From: Eggerthellaceae bacterium UBA3686
GTDB taxonomy: Bacteria > Actinomycetota > Coriobacteriia > Coriobacteriales > Eggerthellaceae
Direction of reading: 5' to 3'
Assembly (NCBI GenBank): GCA_002371495.1
Contig: DFIX01000016.1
Coordinates: forward strand, 1 to 61,264
Length of the DNA: 61,264 nt
Shown piece after piece: positions 15,211-23,815 of the stretch. Each line of letters starts with the position of its first letter. Positions within the stretch are counted from its first letter, which is position 1. The translations under genes and the position numbers were made by a program. The notes under the pieces were generated by a model, which ran no database searches, was not told where the DNA came from, and saw nothing but the letters and a program-made list of their open reading frames with translations.

Positions 15211-18177
15211 TTACCCGACGAGGGCGATGACCGTAAGCCCCGCATTCGACGATTCCAGGATCTCGCGGCTGCCGAATGCGCAGATTGCATGCTTGGCGGC
15301 CGCCGCCTCGAGCACAGGAGCGAGCTCGCGTATGCCTTGCACGGTGCTGGCAAGGGTCTTCTGGCGATTTTGCTTGCGCTCGTCGGCGGGCAAGTTCGAG
15401 AAGAACCTCTGAGCTTGGCGCTTGATCAAACCCCTCGGCTTCACGGGCGCGTCGAAAGCCGCGACGGTTGCGACGATGAATCCTTCGAAGGCATCTTGCG
15501 TGGGGTCGCAATCCGCAAGCCATTTGCTTGCCGATTCGAAGCGCTCGAGCGTCTCGTCTAGGTGCGGATCGCGGTACGAGTAAAAGCGCATGTTGCCCGA
15601 TTTGAGCGCCTGGAATCCCGTGCCGTAGGCGCCTCCTTTTACGCGGACTTCGTTCCACAGGTAGTCGTAGGACAGCGCGCGGCCGGCGACGACCCATGCG
15701 TTGTTATACGGCTCGCTGAGCAATCGACGGTCCCAGCCAAGCGCTACATAGCAAACGTCGCTCGGCACGACGAAGGCTTCGTTGCGCACAGTGGGCTTTG
15801 GTATTTGAAGCTTGCGCTGGGTGTCTCCGTCGGAGCCGCATCCGGGCTCGGCTGCCCAGAAACGCGCGTAGTCGTCATCGGAGCCCCCGAAGCTGATCGT
15901 GCAGGAGCCGTCGTCGAAGAGCTGCTTCGCGGTGCGCGCCAAGCGCTCGGCTAATTCGCCAGCGCGCTCGTCGTACTGGTCGATAAGCTCGCAGAGGAAC
16001 TGGTAAAAGCCGACGTTGCTGAGCTGCTCGGCAATAACGCCCGCTTCGTCGTAATAGGATTTGCACCGCATGGTCGCGCATGAGTGCCCGGAGTTGGCGA
16101 AACCCTGCTCGAGCGAGATCTTGCGCTGCTTCAACACGTCGAGGATCTTGCCGGAGTTCGAGAAGTCCGTCTTCAGCATGACCTCGAGCGGCAGCTTTGC
16201 CAGGTAGTTGACGTTCGCCGACAGGGCAGAGGAGCTTACGACGAAGAGCGCGCGCGGGTTGGTGGAATCGCCGTAGTCTTCGCAGATCTCGGTGAAGAAG
16301 TTGAGGTTGCCGAGCTTGCCCTGAACGAGGGTGTCAACTTCAGCGGCGGTGTGCTCGGCGGTGTCGAGCTTGCCGAGCACCAAGGCGAGCACCGACGCGT
16401 ACGGCAGGTCCTCGAAGGACAGGCGATCGAGGTCGAAGTACCGGTAGGCATAGGCGATGCCGCGTGTGTGTACGCTGTGGCGCAGGCAAGTGATGGGAGC
16501 CTGCGGATCGAGCGCGTAGGGCGCTTCGTCGAGCGCGGCCCCGATGTCGGCGACGCCGAGGCGCGGCAGGGTGGCGGTTGCCTCGGGGGCATCTGGGGCC
16601 TCTTGCAGCAGGCGGAGCTGCTCGACTTCCTTCATGATCGCCTTGCGCTCGTCGGGGGTAAGCGAGCGATTCTTCGCGTCGAGTTCGGCGGCGCGTTCAT
16701 CTTCAGCCTCGCCGGGGGCCGGAACGACCTCGACGGAGGCCATATGGCTGTTCTCGCAGAACAGCTCGAGGCAGAGCTTCTCGTAGTAATCCGTGTCCAG
16801 CAGCGAGCGCAGTTCGGCGAAGACTCGCTCGTAGCGGAGGTAGTCGAGCGGGGTATCGTCATCGTAGAGCCAGCTCGAAAGGCAGATCATGGAGTTGATG
16901 ACGCCGTCGGCGTAGCCCATGTCGTGCTCGCGCATCTGGAATTCCTCGTGCGAGAGCGCCGCCTCGATGAGCTCCTTGTCGAGGCCCTCGTCGAGCATCT
17001 TTCGCACGCTTTGCTCGATGAGTTCGGCAAGGCCCTCTGCCTTGCCGGGGGCGGGCATCTGTAGCTGCACGACGGCGAACGGTTGCAACAGCGCGTCCGA
17101 GACGAACGCGTGAACGTCGTGGGCGACCTCTGCGTCGAGGAGCGCGCGTTTAAGAGGGGCCTCGTTGCTGCCGAATAGGGCGTCGAGCAGGATTTCGGCG
17201 GCGGTGGCGCGCGTGCGCTCGGCCGAGCTTCCTATGACGTAGCCGCAGGCCGCGCATGCGTTTTCCGGGGCGGTATCCATGCGGTGCTGAAGGAAGCCCG
17301 CGGCAATCGGCTCTTGAGCCTCGATAGTGCGCGGGCGCAAGGGCTCGAGGCCGGCTGCGAGCCGCTCGTCATCGGCTTGCTGCTGTTCGGCGACGAGCGG
17401 GGTCAGGTAGCGCCCGTCAAGGAATTCCAGCGTGCGGTCGATGTCGAGGTTGCCATACAAGATTATGTAGCTGTTGTCGGTGCGGTAGTGGCGGCGATGC
17501 TCGTCGAGGTACTCCTCGTACGTCAGGGTCGGGATCGCGGCGGGCGTGCCGCCGGACTCGAACGCGTAGCACGTGTCGGGGAACAGCGCTTTCTGCAGCT
17601 CGTCGTAAAGCACCGAGCTCGCGTCCGAAAGCGCGCCTTTCATCTCGTTGAACACCACGCCGTTGTGGACGAGCTTCAGCTGGTCGGCATCGAGCCCGGC
17701 GGGGTCTTCTCCGTTTTCGGACATGAACTCGTAATGCCAGCCCTCCTGTTCGAAAATCGCCCGCTTCTCGTAGATGCGCGGATGGAAGACGGCGTCGAGG
17801 TAGACGTCCATGAGGTTGAAGAGGTCCTGTTCGTTGGTGGAGGCCACCGGGTAGAGCGTTTTGTCAGCGAACGTCATGGCATTGAGGAACGTTTGCATCG
17901 AGCTTTTCAACAGGTCGACGAACGGCTCCTTCACGGGGAATCGTTTGGACCCGCACAGTACCGAATGCTCGAGGATGTGGAAGACGCCCGTGTCGTCTTT
18001 AGGCGGCGTGCGGAATCCGATGGCGAACGATTTGTTGTTGTCGTCGTTTTTCAGGTAGAGGAGACGAGCCCCCGATGCCTCATGGCGCGCGGCGTATGCG
18101 TTGCCATCGATTTCGGGTAGTTCTTCGGCCGTTGTGAAACGGAAGCCGTGCAAGGCTGCCCCAGGATTCAGTTGCAT
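15211..18177 (-). CDS. M16C metallopeptidase, presequence-protease (PreP) type
   Basis: This 988-residue zinc protease belongs to the M16C (PreP/Cym1) branch of the insulinase family. The inverted zinc motif HILEH at residues 67-71 supplies two His ligands and the catalytic Glu. The distal region around EQEGWHYEF and VVFNEMKGA (about residues 145-178) carries the third ligand. The long two-half clamshell fits the full length. There is no signal peptide, so it acts in the cytoplasm on peptides and small unfolded proteins. The ATG at 18177 follows AAGGGA. Its promoter would be inside or beyond the family B repeat at 18222-18494. It is single-gene and ends at a bidirectional terminator. Confidence 0.92.
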   Translation of the reverse strand: MQLNPGAALHGFRFTTAEELPEIDGNAYAARHEASGARLLYLKNDDNNKSFAIGFRTPPKDDTGVFHILEHSVLCGSKRFPVKEPFVDLLKSSMQTFLNAMTFADKTLYPVASTNEQDLFNLMDVYLDAVFHPRIYEKRAIFEQEGWHYEFMSENGEDPAGLDADQLKLVHNGVVFNEMKGALSDASSVLYDELQKALFPDTCYAFESGGTPAAIPTLTYEEYLDEHRRHYRTDNSYIILYGNLDIDRTLEFLDGRYLTPLVAEQQQADDERLAAGLEPLRPRTIEAQEPIAAGFLQHRMDTAPENACAACGYVIGSSAERTRATAAEILLDALFGSNEAPLKRALLDAEVAHDVHAFVSDALLQPFAVVQLQMPAPGKAEGLAELIEQSVRKMLDEGLDKELIEAALSHEEFQMREHDMGYADGVINSMICLSSWLYDDDTPLDYLRYERVFAELRSLLDTDYYEKLCLELFCENSHMASVEVVPAPGEAEDERAAELDAKNRSLTPDERKAIMKEVEQLRLLQEAPDAPEATATLPRLGVADIGAALDEAPYALDPQAPITCLRHSVHTRGIAYAYRYFDLDRLSFEDLPYASVLALVLGKLDTAEHTAAEVDTLVQGKLGNLNFFTEICEDYGDSTNPRALFVVSSSALSANVNYLAKLPLEVMLKTDFSNSGKILDVLKQRKISLEQGFANSGHSCATMRCKSYYDEAGVIAEQLSNVGFYQFLCELIDQYDERAGELAERLARTAKQLFDDGSCTISFGGSDDDYARFWAAEPGCGSDGDTQRKLQIPKPTVRNEAFVVPSDVCYVALGWDRRLLSEPYNNAWVVAGRALSYDYLWNEVRVKGGAYGTGFQALKSGNMRFYSYRDPHLDETLERFESASKWLADCDPTQDAFEGFIVATVAAFDAPVKPRGLIKRQAQRFFSNLPADERKQNRQKTLASTVQGIRELAPVLEAAAAKHAICAFGSREILESSNAGLTVIALVG

Positions 18178-18221
18178 GTTTCGTCCCTTCTGGCGTGTTG
18201 AGGCGGGAATCTCGGGTGCTT

Positions 18222-18494
18222 CCGGTTGTGCACCGGCTTGGCGGGCGCCCCTCAGGGCAAGCGCGGGCTAACCGCTCCTACGCTCCGGCGCGGCAGCAAG
18301 GCCTAATTTGTAACGGGGGAAAGCTAAAGCTTTCCCGACCTCGCTGAAAACGATTATCAATCGTTTTCCGGGCGCTCGGTCCTGCGGAACTCGGCCGCTT
18401 CGCGGCCTCAGACAGTCCTCGCTCCCGCCGCGCCTGCGCTTGTCGCAGCCCGCGAAAGCCCTGAGGGGCGCCCGCCAAGCCGGTGCACAACCGG
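18222..18494. repeat. Long-arm hairpin element, family B, copy 2
   Basis: Perfect 36-bp arms lie at 18222-18257 (CCGGTTGTGC...CCTCAGGG) and 18459-18494. CGCGGGCT at 18262-18269 pairs with AGCCCGCG at 18447-18454, and an apical hairpin GGCCGC-TTC-GCGGCC sits at 18393-18407. This repeats the architecture of 8926-9107 with different stem sequences. About 90 extra bases in the core add two hairpins: GGGAAAGC-TAAA-GCTTTCCC (18317-18336) and GAAAACGATT-ATC-AATCGTTTTC (18346-18368). It occupies most of the 423-bp space between the divergent protease and membrane-protein genes. A -10-like TATAAT lies at 18560-18565 before the rightward gene. Confidence 0.85.
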
Positions 18495-18600
18495 GACCCC
18501 AATGGTTTAACAGCTCATTAGTCTAGACCGAATGCCGCGATGCGGGTGAGCGCTTCCCGTATAATTACCTCAAAATACATTGCGGTACGAGGAGATTGCT

Positions 18601-19023
18601 ATGGCGACTGGCGAGTTCAAGCATATTTCGGTTACGGCTTCGGAAGACGAGGACGAGGTAATCTACGTTGGGGCTTCGCCGGAAGCTGCGGAAGAACCGC
18701 GCCGCGATGGGCTCCAGGCTGTCGGCGCAAAAGAGCGCGATGCCTCTTCTGATGAGGGGGTGGTTTCGGAGGCAACGAATGCGGCAAACGATCAGGTTGC
18801 TTCAAATGCCGGTCAGGCTCAAAGCAAGTCTGCGGAGGGTCGCGGCGAAGCGGGTCGCGGGCAGAAGCCGCCTGCCACAGGGCACAAGGCCGATCCGTAT
18901 CGGCAGACGACGCTCGAGGATCTTAACTCGCAGAAAATGCCGCTTGTGCAGAAGATTGTCATAATCGCGGCGGTTCTCTGCATAATCGGTGCGATTGGAT
19001 ACTATCTTGCGTTCATGCGGTAA
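18601..19023 (+). CDS. Small membrane protein with acidic N-terminus and C-terminal helix
   Basis: This 140-residue protein is not recognised as a named family. Residues 1-110 are polar and acidic, low in complexity and probably disordered, with an EDEDEV stretch near residue 18. The last 25 residues form one hydrophobic helix (IVIIAAVLCIIGAIGYYLAF), so it looks like a tail-anchored membrane protein. ATG 18601 follows GAGGAG. It lies 58 bp before another single-pass membrane protein and is probably co-transcribed with it. A role at the division site or envelope would be a guess. Confidence 0.75.
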   Translation: MATGEFKHISVTASEDEDEVIYVGASPEAAEEPRRDGLQAVGAKERDASSDEGVVSEATNAANDQVASNAGQAQSKSAEGRGEAGRGQKPPATGHKADPYRQTTLEDLNSQKMPLVQKIVIIAAVLCIIGAIGYYLAFMR

Positions 19024-19081
19024 TATGTAGCAATTGTTTTCGCACCTCGGGCATGGTGCCAGGGCTACGACGAGGATGTAG

Positions 19082-20359
19082 ATGATGGCTAAACGCAGAA
19101 CACATGACTCCGATGATTACTATTCTGATTCGTCAGACAATCCAATTGGTCTGACCAGCGCTTTCGAGGTCATACGCGACCCGCAGGCCGTTCAGTACGA
19201 CAAAGGGGACCAGGCAATCGGGCTGACCGAGGCGTTTGCGTCGGTCGATGCCGACGAGCCGCGCGCCTGGGACGAAGCCGGCAAGTGGGATGGCTTCGAT
19301 TGGGGTGCCGGCTATGAAGCCGAAGGGTCTTCTGTCGAGCACGCCGAGCCCGAGCCCGATGCGGGCCAGGAGTCCACGGCTCCTGAAGAGCAGCAGCCGG
19401 CTCAGGTCGAAGGCGCTACGGCTTCGAACGTGGCTTACGGGGTGTCGGTCACCACGCCGTTCAACGAAGAGGCGCGCCAGTTCGACGTGGCCAAGGACCT
19501 GGCGCACGCCAGCGCCGCCTCGGCGCCGAGCAAGGCTTCGACCCGCGGCAAGCACGCCGCCCATGCGCCCAAGTCATCTGAGCGCATGCAGAAGTCACGC
19601 CGTACGCGCAAGACGCTCATCGCCATCGTCGTGCTTTTGATTTTGGCGCTCTGTGCTTTGGGCTATTTCATTTACCACACCCTCACCGAGGGCCAGGTCG
19701 AAGCCGACCATCAGGCGCAGGAGAAGATCGAGGCTCCCAAAGAGACCGATACGCAGACCGAAGGCGACGATGCGGTTCAGACGACGGCCCAGCTTGCGAA
19801 CGTCCCGAACCTGACGACGCTCATGGGCAAGACGACCGACGAGGCCGTTGCCGAGCTTGGCCGCGGGGCTTTCGTGTCGAACAACCAGAAGGTCAAAGAG
19901 AAGGGCAGTGCGATCAAGACGAACGTCACCATTGCCCTCAACGATGAGCCAAACGATTCGAAGACGGGCGTGCCGAGTGTTTACCTGGGGCTCGACAAAG
20001 ACGGCAAGATCATCCAGGTGGGGTATTCGGCAGCGGCGTCGGCTTTGGGCTTCGGCTCGCTGAGCTTTGCCGACGCGGTCAATTCCGAACATGTCATCGA
20101 GCGTACCTTGGCCAAGATCGGTGCATCGATCGAGGACGGGTCGGCGGTCCTGCCCGATGACAGCAGCAAGTACGTCACCTACGGTTCCGACAAGACCACG
20201 GTCGTCAAGGAGCGCTGCTCGTTCGATGGCGATGTGGACGTGGATGGCACGCCATGTGCATGGTCGGCTGTTCTTTCATACGATTACACCACTCAGGTCA
20301 TCACGGGCAACCTCTCGGATACCGTGCGCGTCATCTATGTGTACGTGACCAAGAAATAA
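19082..20359 (+). CDS. Single-pass membrane protein with PASTA-like extracellular region
   Basis: This 425-residue protein is unassigned. An acidic cytoplasmic N-terminus (1-170) includes two copies of a short motif, PIGLTSAF near residue 21 and AIGLTEAF near 42. A transmembrane helix spans about 178-198 (IAIVVLLILALCALGYFIY). The outer part starts with VPNLTTLMGKTTDEAVAELG, similar to a PASTA repeat, then a region of unknown fold with two cysteines (about 380 and 390). PASTA-like segments bind cell-wall muropeptides in kinases and penicillin-binding proteins, but no kinase is present. ATG 19082 and 19085 are both possible behind GAGG. A strong terminator follows, closing a two-gene unit. Confidence 0.7.
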   Translation: MMAKRRTHDSDDYYSDSSDNPIGLTSAFEVIRDPQAVQYDKGDQAIGLTEAFASVDADEPRAWDEAGKWDGFDWGAGYEAEGSSVEHAEPEPDAGQESTAPEEQQPAQVEGATASNVAYGVSVTTPFNEEARQFDVAKDLAHASAASAPSKASTRGKHAAHAPKSSERMQKSRRTRKTLIAIVVLLILALCALGYFIYHTLTEGQVEADHQAQEKIEAPKETDTQTEGDDAVQTTAQLANVPNLTTLMGKTTDEAVAELGRGAFVSNNQKVKEKGSAIKTNVTIALNDEPNDSKTGVPSVYLGLDKDGKIIQVGYSAAASALGFGSLSFADAVNSEHVIERTLAKIGASIEDGSAVLPDDSSKYVTYGSDKTTVVKERCSFDGDVDVDGTPCAWSAVLSYDYTTQVITGNLSDTVRVIYVYVTKK

Positions 20360-20383
20360 GATTTGTCCAGCCTGACTGACGCG

Positions 20384-20421
20384 ATGGGTCGCAGGATGTT
20401 CCTGCGACCCATCTGCTTTTT
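20384..20421 (+). terminator. Intrinsic terminator
   Basis: A perfect 12-bp stem ATGGGTCGCAGG/CCTGCGACCCAT with an ATGTT loop (20384-20412) is followed by CTGCTTTTT. It closes the membrane-protein pair before yebC. Confidence 0.9.
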
Positions 20422-20504
20422 CCGCATACTTCATGGATATATGCACTTTGGCGATGATTCTTCCGTACAATTATCGGCTGGTATAAGCGATAGGAAGGAT
20501 ATAT

Positions 20505-21308
20505 ATGTCAGGGCACTCAAAGTGGGCTACCACCAAACATCGTAAGGCGGCGCAGGACTCCAAGCGTTCGGCGCTGTTCTCGAAGCTGTCGCGCAACATC
20601 ACCGTTGCGGCGAAGGAGGGTGGCGACCCGAACCCCGAGAACAACGCTTCCCTGGCTGCTGCGATCGAGAAGGCGAAGGGTTATTCGCTTCCCAAAGACA
20701 AGATCAAGACGGCTATCGACAAGGCGTTTGGCTCTGGCAAGGACGCAGCCAACTACGAGACCGTCACGTATGAGGGCTACGGCCCGGCCGGCGTGGGCAT
20801 TTTCTGCGAAGCGCTGACCGACAACCGCAACCGCACCGCCGCCGACGTGCGCGCCGCATTCAACCATCACGGCGGTAACCTGGCCACTTCGGGCGCCGTT
20901 GCGTTCCAGTTCGATCGCAAGGGCCAGATCATGATCCCGAAGATCATCGAGGGCGATGGCAAGAAGGTTGCGGATCGCGCCAACGGTGCTGCGGGCGATG
21001 CCGACGAGTTCGAGATGATGCTGCTCGAGGTCGGCGCCGACGACTACGAGGACGCCGAGGACGAATGGATTGTCTACACGGCGGCTACCGACCTGATGGC
21101 CGTCAAGAAGGCCATCGAGGAACAGGGGGTCGAGACCAAGGGCGCCGAGCTGACGATGGTCGCGCAGAATCCGGCCGAGATTTCGGTTGTCGATGCCAAG
21201 AAGGTCATGCGTCTGATCGACCGGCTCGAGGAGCTCGAAGACCTTCAGAACGTCTATCACACGATGGACATCACCGACGAGATTGCGGCGGCGCTCGAGG
21301 AAGAGTAA
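20505..21308 (+). CDS. yebC: YebC/PmpR family protein
   Basis: This 267-residue protein opens with the family signature MSGHSKWATTKHRKAAQDSKR and contains the ENNASLAAAIEKAK, GYGPAGVGI and DNRNRTAADVR blocks. YebC proteins were first described as DNA-binding regulators; recent work links several to relief of ribosome stalling on proline-rich stretches. It is slightly longer than the usual 240-250 residues, with extra acidic sequence near 160-195. ATG 20505 follows AGGAAGG. Genes for yebC commonly sit just upstream of ruvCAB, and that order holds here with two intervening genes. Confidence 0.95.
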   Translation: MSGHSKWATTKHRKAAQDSKRSALFSKLSRNITVAAKEGGDPNPENNASLAAAIEKAKGYSLPKDKIKTAIDKAFGSGKDAANYETVTYEGYGPAGVGIFCEALTDNRNRTAADVRAAFNHHGGNLATSGAVAFQFDRKGQIMIPKIIEGDGKKVADRANGAAGDADEFEMMLLEVGADDYEDAEDEWIVYTAATDLMAVKKAIEEQGVETKGAELTMVAQNPAEISVVDAKKVMRLIDRLEELEDLQNVYHTMDITDEIAAALEEE

Positions 21309-21331
21309 AGGTCGCACAACGAGTCTTTGCG

Positions 21332-21366
21332 CGGGCCGGAGGGGAAGCTCTTCGGCCCGTTTTGTT
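21332..21366 (+). terminator. Intrinsic terminator after yebC
   Basis: CGGGCCG at 21332-21338 pairs with CGGCCCG at 21353-21359, followed by TTTTGTT. It lies 23 bp after the yebC stop and 19 bp before the next start. Confidence 0.85.
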
Positions 21367-21384
21367 ACTGCGGTAGGGGAGGCC

Positions 21385-22407
21385 ATGATGATCGACGCTT
21401 ATCTGCAAGATGTTCTTGATGGCGCTGCTTTTGCGCTGTTCGACGGTGCGATGGGTACTATGCTCGTGCGCGAGGGGCTTCAGGGGGGCGAGCTTCCCGA
21501 ACTGCTTTGCCTGAGCGACCCGGACCGGATTACCGCCGTGCATCGCGCCTACGTAGAAGCCGGAAGCAAATTCGTCACCACCAACACGTTCGGCGCGAAC
21601 CGACTCAAGCTCGGTGACGCGGCAAGCGTCGACGATGTCTTTGCTGCCGCAGTGCGCTGCGCGCGTGATGCGGGCGCAGCGTACGTGGCGGCCGATATGG
21701 GGCCGACTGGCGAGCTCATCTTTCCTATGGGCGAGTTGACGTTCACCGAGGCCTACGAGCTGTTCGCCGAGCAGGCTCGCGCGGCTGAAGCGGCTGGCGC
21801 CGACGTGATCATCGTCGAGACCATGGCCGACGTGCTCGAGGCCGCAGCTGCGGTAATCGCCGCGAAGCTGAATTGCTCGCTGCCCGTGTTTGCCAGCATG
21901 ACGTTTACCGCATCGGGCCGCACGTTCTTGGGGACCGAGCCTCGGACGGCGGCGTTGGCGCTGTCGGTGCTGGGCGCCGATGTGCTCGGCGTCAACTGCT
22001 CGGCGGGGCCAAGCGATTTGCAGCCGGTCGTCGGCGCGATGCTCGAGGTGGCGTCGTGCCCTGTTCTCGTACAAGCCAACGCGGGGCTTCCGCAGGTAGT
22101 CGACGGGCAGACGATCTACACGCTCGCTCCTGCCGATTATGCGGAAGCGGTAAGGCCCATGATCGATGCTGGCGCGTCGGTGGTGGGAGGCTGTTGCGGC
22201 ACCGATCCCGATTACATTCGGGAGCTGGCTTGCGTTATAGCGGGTCTTGAGCCCGCGAGGCGTGCGTCGAGCCGCGAGCAAATGCTCGTGCGCGCCTGCG
22301 AGGTCGCGCAAGGGGATGGCCGCGACGCCGAGATCATGGATTTGCTCTTAGAGGCAGGCGATTGCGCAGAAATGCGCGAAGCGCTGGCCGACGAGTTCGA
22401 CGACTAG
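21385..22407 (+). CDS. Homocysteine S-methyltransferase family protein (MetH N-domain-like)
   Basis: This protein of about 340 residues is a stand-alone homocysteine-binding barrel. The start FDGAMGTML, the block TNTFGANRLKL, the single Cys in GVNCSAGP (about residue 205) and the adjacent pair in VVGGCCGT (about 268-273) match the zinc-binding Cys triad of cobalamin-dependent methionine synthase and betaine-homocysteine methyltransferase. It would transfer a methyl group to homocysteine. The folate, cobalamin and reactivation domains of MetH are absent, so it needs either a separate corrinoid protein or a direct methyl donor such as S-methylmethionine. ATG 21385 or 21388 follows GGGGAGG. Confidence 0.85.
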   Translation: MMIDAYLQDVLDGAAFALFDGAMGTMLVREGLQGGELPELLCLSDPDRITAVHRAYVEAGSKFVTTNTFGANRLKLGDAASVDDVFAAAVRCARDAGAAYVAADMGPTGELIFPMGELTFTEAYELFAEQARAAEAAGADVIIVETMADVLEAAAAVIAAKLNCSLPVFASMTFTASGRTFLGTEPRTAALALSVLGADVLGVNCSAGPSDLQPVVGAMLEVASCPVLVQANAGLPQVVDGQTIYTLAPADYAEAVRPMIDAGASVVGGCCGTDPDYIRELACVIAGLEPARRASSREQMLVRACEVAQGDGRDAEIMDLLLEAGDCAEMREALADEFDD

Positions 22408-22487
22408 AAAGATGATGAGATTTGCCCATGTGGTTGTTTGATCTGGTACCGTGCGCAGCGTTCGAGACGCCTGGAAGCCGCGCGCGG

Positions 22488-23378
22488 ATGGCGAAGCGCG
22501 TGGCGTGCACCGCTTGTGCGATTGCAGTATCGGTCGTGCTCGCAGGATGCGCGGGGTCCTCGGAAAGTGGGGATCACCCGAATGTCGTTCGGATTGAGGC
22601 GAGCGAGCAGAGTCCGGCAAACACGGCGCCTGCAAGCGCTTCGGCGCAGAGTTCGGGCGAGGCGCCTGCGGCATCGCAAAACAGCGCCGAACTGCCCGTA
22701 TCGGACATCGCACTCAGTTCGGCCGCCTCGGCCCCCTCTGCTTCAGCTGCCTCTTCGGCGTCCTCCGAAGACAACAAGGAGCAGGCCAAGAAGCTCTTCA
22801 AGAAACTCGGCATCAAGCAAGATTTCCGAAAGGAATTCGTGCATGGAGACAAGCCCGCTAAATACCAGAAATACATCGTGCTGCACGACACCGAAGGCGA
22901 CGGAAGCGCCGAGGGCGTCATCGACTACTGGGACGGGAGCGACGCAGGCGTTGCCGCGCATTTCGTCGTCAACAAGGACGGCTCGATCGTGCAGTGTGTG
23001 AAGCTCGACAAGATAACGCACCATGCGGGCTTCGGCGACACGGGCCACAACAAGAAGTACGGCGTCGAGGACGAGTCGCGCGACGACAAAGAGGGCACGG
23101 TCGAGATCGGGTCGGATTTTGCGGACTACGGCATGAACTCGTATTCGATCGGCATCGAGATGGTGCATGTGGGCGGCTCGGGCGATTACCCGAAGAAGCA
23201 GCTCGAAGCGCTCGACGGGCTCATCGCCTATATCGACACGTACTATGGCAAGGAGTCGAAGATCATCGATCACAAGGCCTGGCGCTCGGGTAACTCCGAC
23301 ACCTCCGAAGAGTTTGCCGACTACCTGAAGAACTACCAGGACCACCGCTCGTACAAGAAAGCTTCCTCGAAGTCGTAG
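22488..23378 (+). CDS. N-acetylmuramoyl-L-alanine amidase, amidase_2 lipoprotein
   Basis: This protein of about 296 residues has a lipoprotein signal ending LAGC near residue 18, then a Ser/Ala-rich spacer, then an amidase_2 (PGRP-like) domain from about residue 95. Zinc and catalytic elements appear in order: YIVLHDTEG, the THHAGFGDTGHN segment, and DHKAWRSGNSDTSEE near the end. Such enzymes cut the bond between muramic acid and L-alanine in peptidoglycan. An earlier start at 22422 (TTG) or 22428 would place 22 residues before the signal peptide, so ATG 22488 is preferred although its ribosome site is weak. It follows the methyltransferase gene closely and ends 70 bp before a family A repeat pair. 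Confidence 0.82.
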   Translation: MAKRVACTACAIAVSVVLAGCAGSSESGDHPNVVRIEASEQSPANTAPASASAQSSGEAPAASQNSAELPVSDIALSSAASAPSASAASSASSEDNKEQAKKLFKKLGIKQDFRKEFVHGDKPAKYQKYIVLHDTEGDGSAEGVIDYWDGSDAGVAAHFVVNKDGSIVQCVKLDKITHHAGFGDTGHNKKYGVEDESRDDKEGTVEIGSDFADYGMNSYSIGIEMVHVGGSGDYPKKQLEALDGLIAYIDTYYGKESKIIDHKAWRSGNSDTSEEFADYLKNYQDHRSYKKASSKS

Positions 23379-23448
23379 GGCCGTATCTTCTTAATTCGTT
23401 TTGCCACGTCCGGATTGGCGGACGTGCGTGCCGGCTTGATGGTAACTG

Positions 23449-23760
23449 TCCCGCCGCGCGACCGCGGGCGGGGGCGCGCTCCGGCTTGGCTTCGGCTAAA
23501 CCTATATGGATAAACAGGAACAGTGCCTGCAGAATCGCCGGAGTCACGCCCCCGCCCGCGGTCGCGCTTCGTTATGCCGATAACTCCGAAAAGGATATTC
23601 CCATATGTAGTCGCTAAATGACGATTACCCATAATAACCGGAGCGTTTGAGCTGGTGGAGGCGTGACTCCGGCGATTCTGCAGGCACATTCTTCCTAAAT
23701 TCATATAGGTTAGCCGAAGCCAAGCCGGAGCGCGCCTCCACCAGCTCAAACGCGGCGGGA
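23449..23760. repeat. Family A composite element, copy 2
   Basis: Terminal repeats TCCCGCC (23449-23455) and GGCGGGA (23754-23760) enclose two opposed hairpins. Unit 1 has perfect 21-bp arms at 23456-23476 (GCGCGACCG...GGGGGCG) and 23547-23567 with a 70-nt core. Unit 2 has perfect 21-bp arms at 23643-23663 (GCGTTTGAG...GGAGGCG) and 23733-23753 with a 69-nt core. A 75-nt spacer lies between. The terminal repeat differs from that of copy 1 by one base on each side, and the two changes compensate. A separate 8-bp hairpin CACGTCCG/CGGACGTG sits just upstream near 23406-23427. Confidence 0.9.
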
Positions 23761-23780
23761 CAGCTCAGCTCGGCTCTATC

Positions 23781-23809
23781 TTGCAACATACAAACATATG
23801 TTCTATACT
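23781..23809 (+). promoter_or_regulatory. Promoter of ruvCAB
   Basis: TTGCAA at 23781-23786 and TATACT at 23804-23809 are separated by exactly 17 bp, a good sigma70-type promoter. Initiation seven bases after the -10 box would fall on the ATG at 23816, giving a leaderless message. Confidence 0.65.
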
Positions 23810-23815
23810 AAGCGC

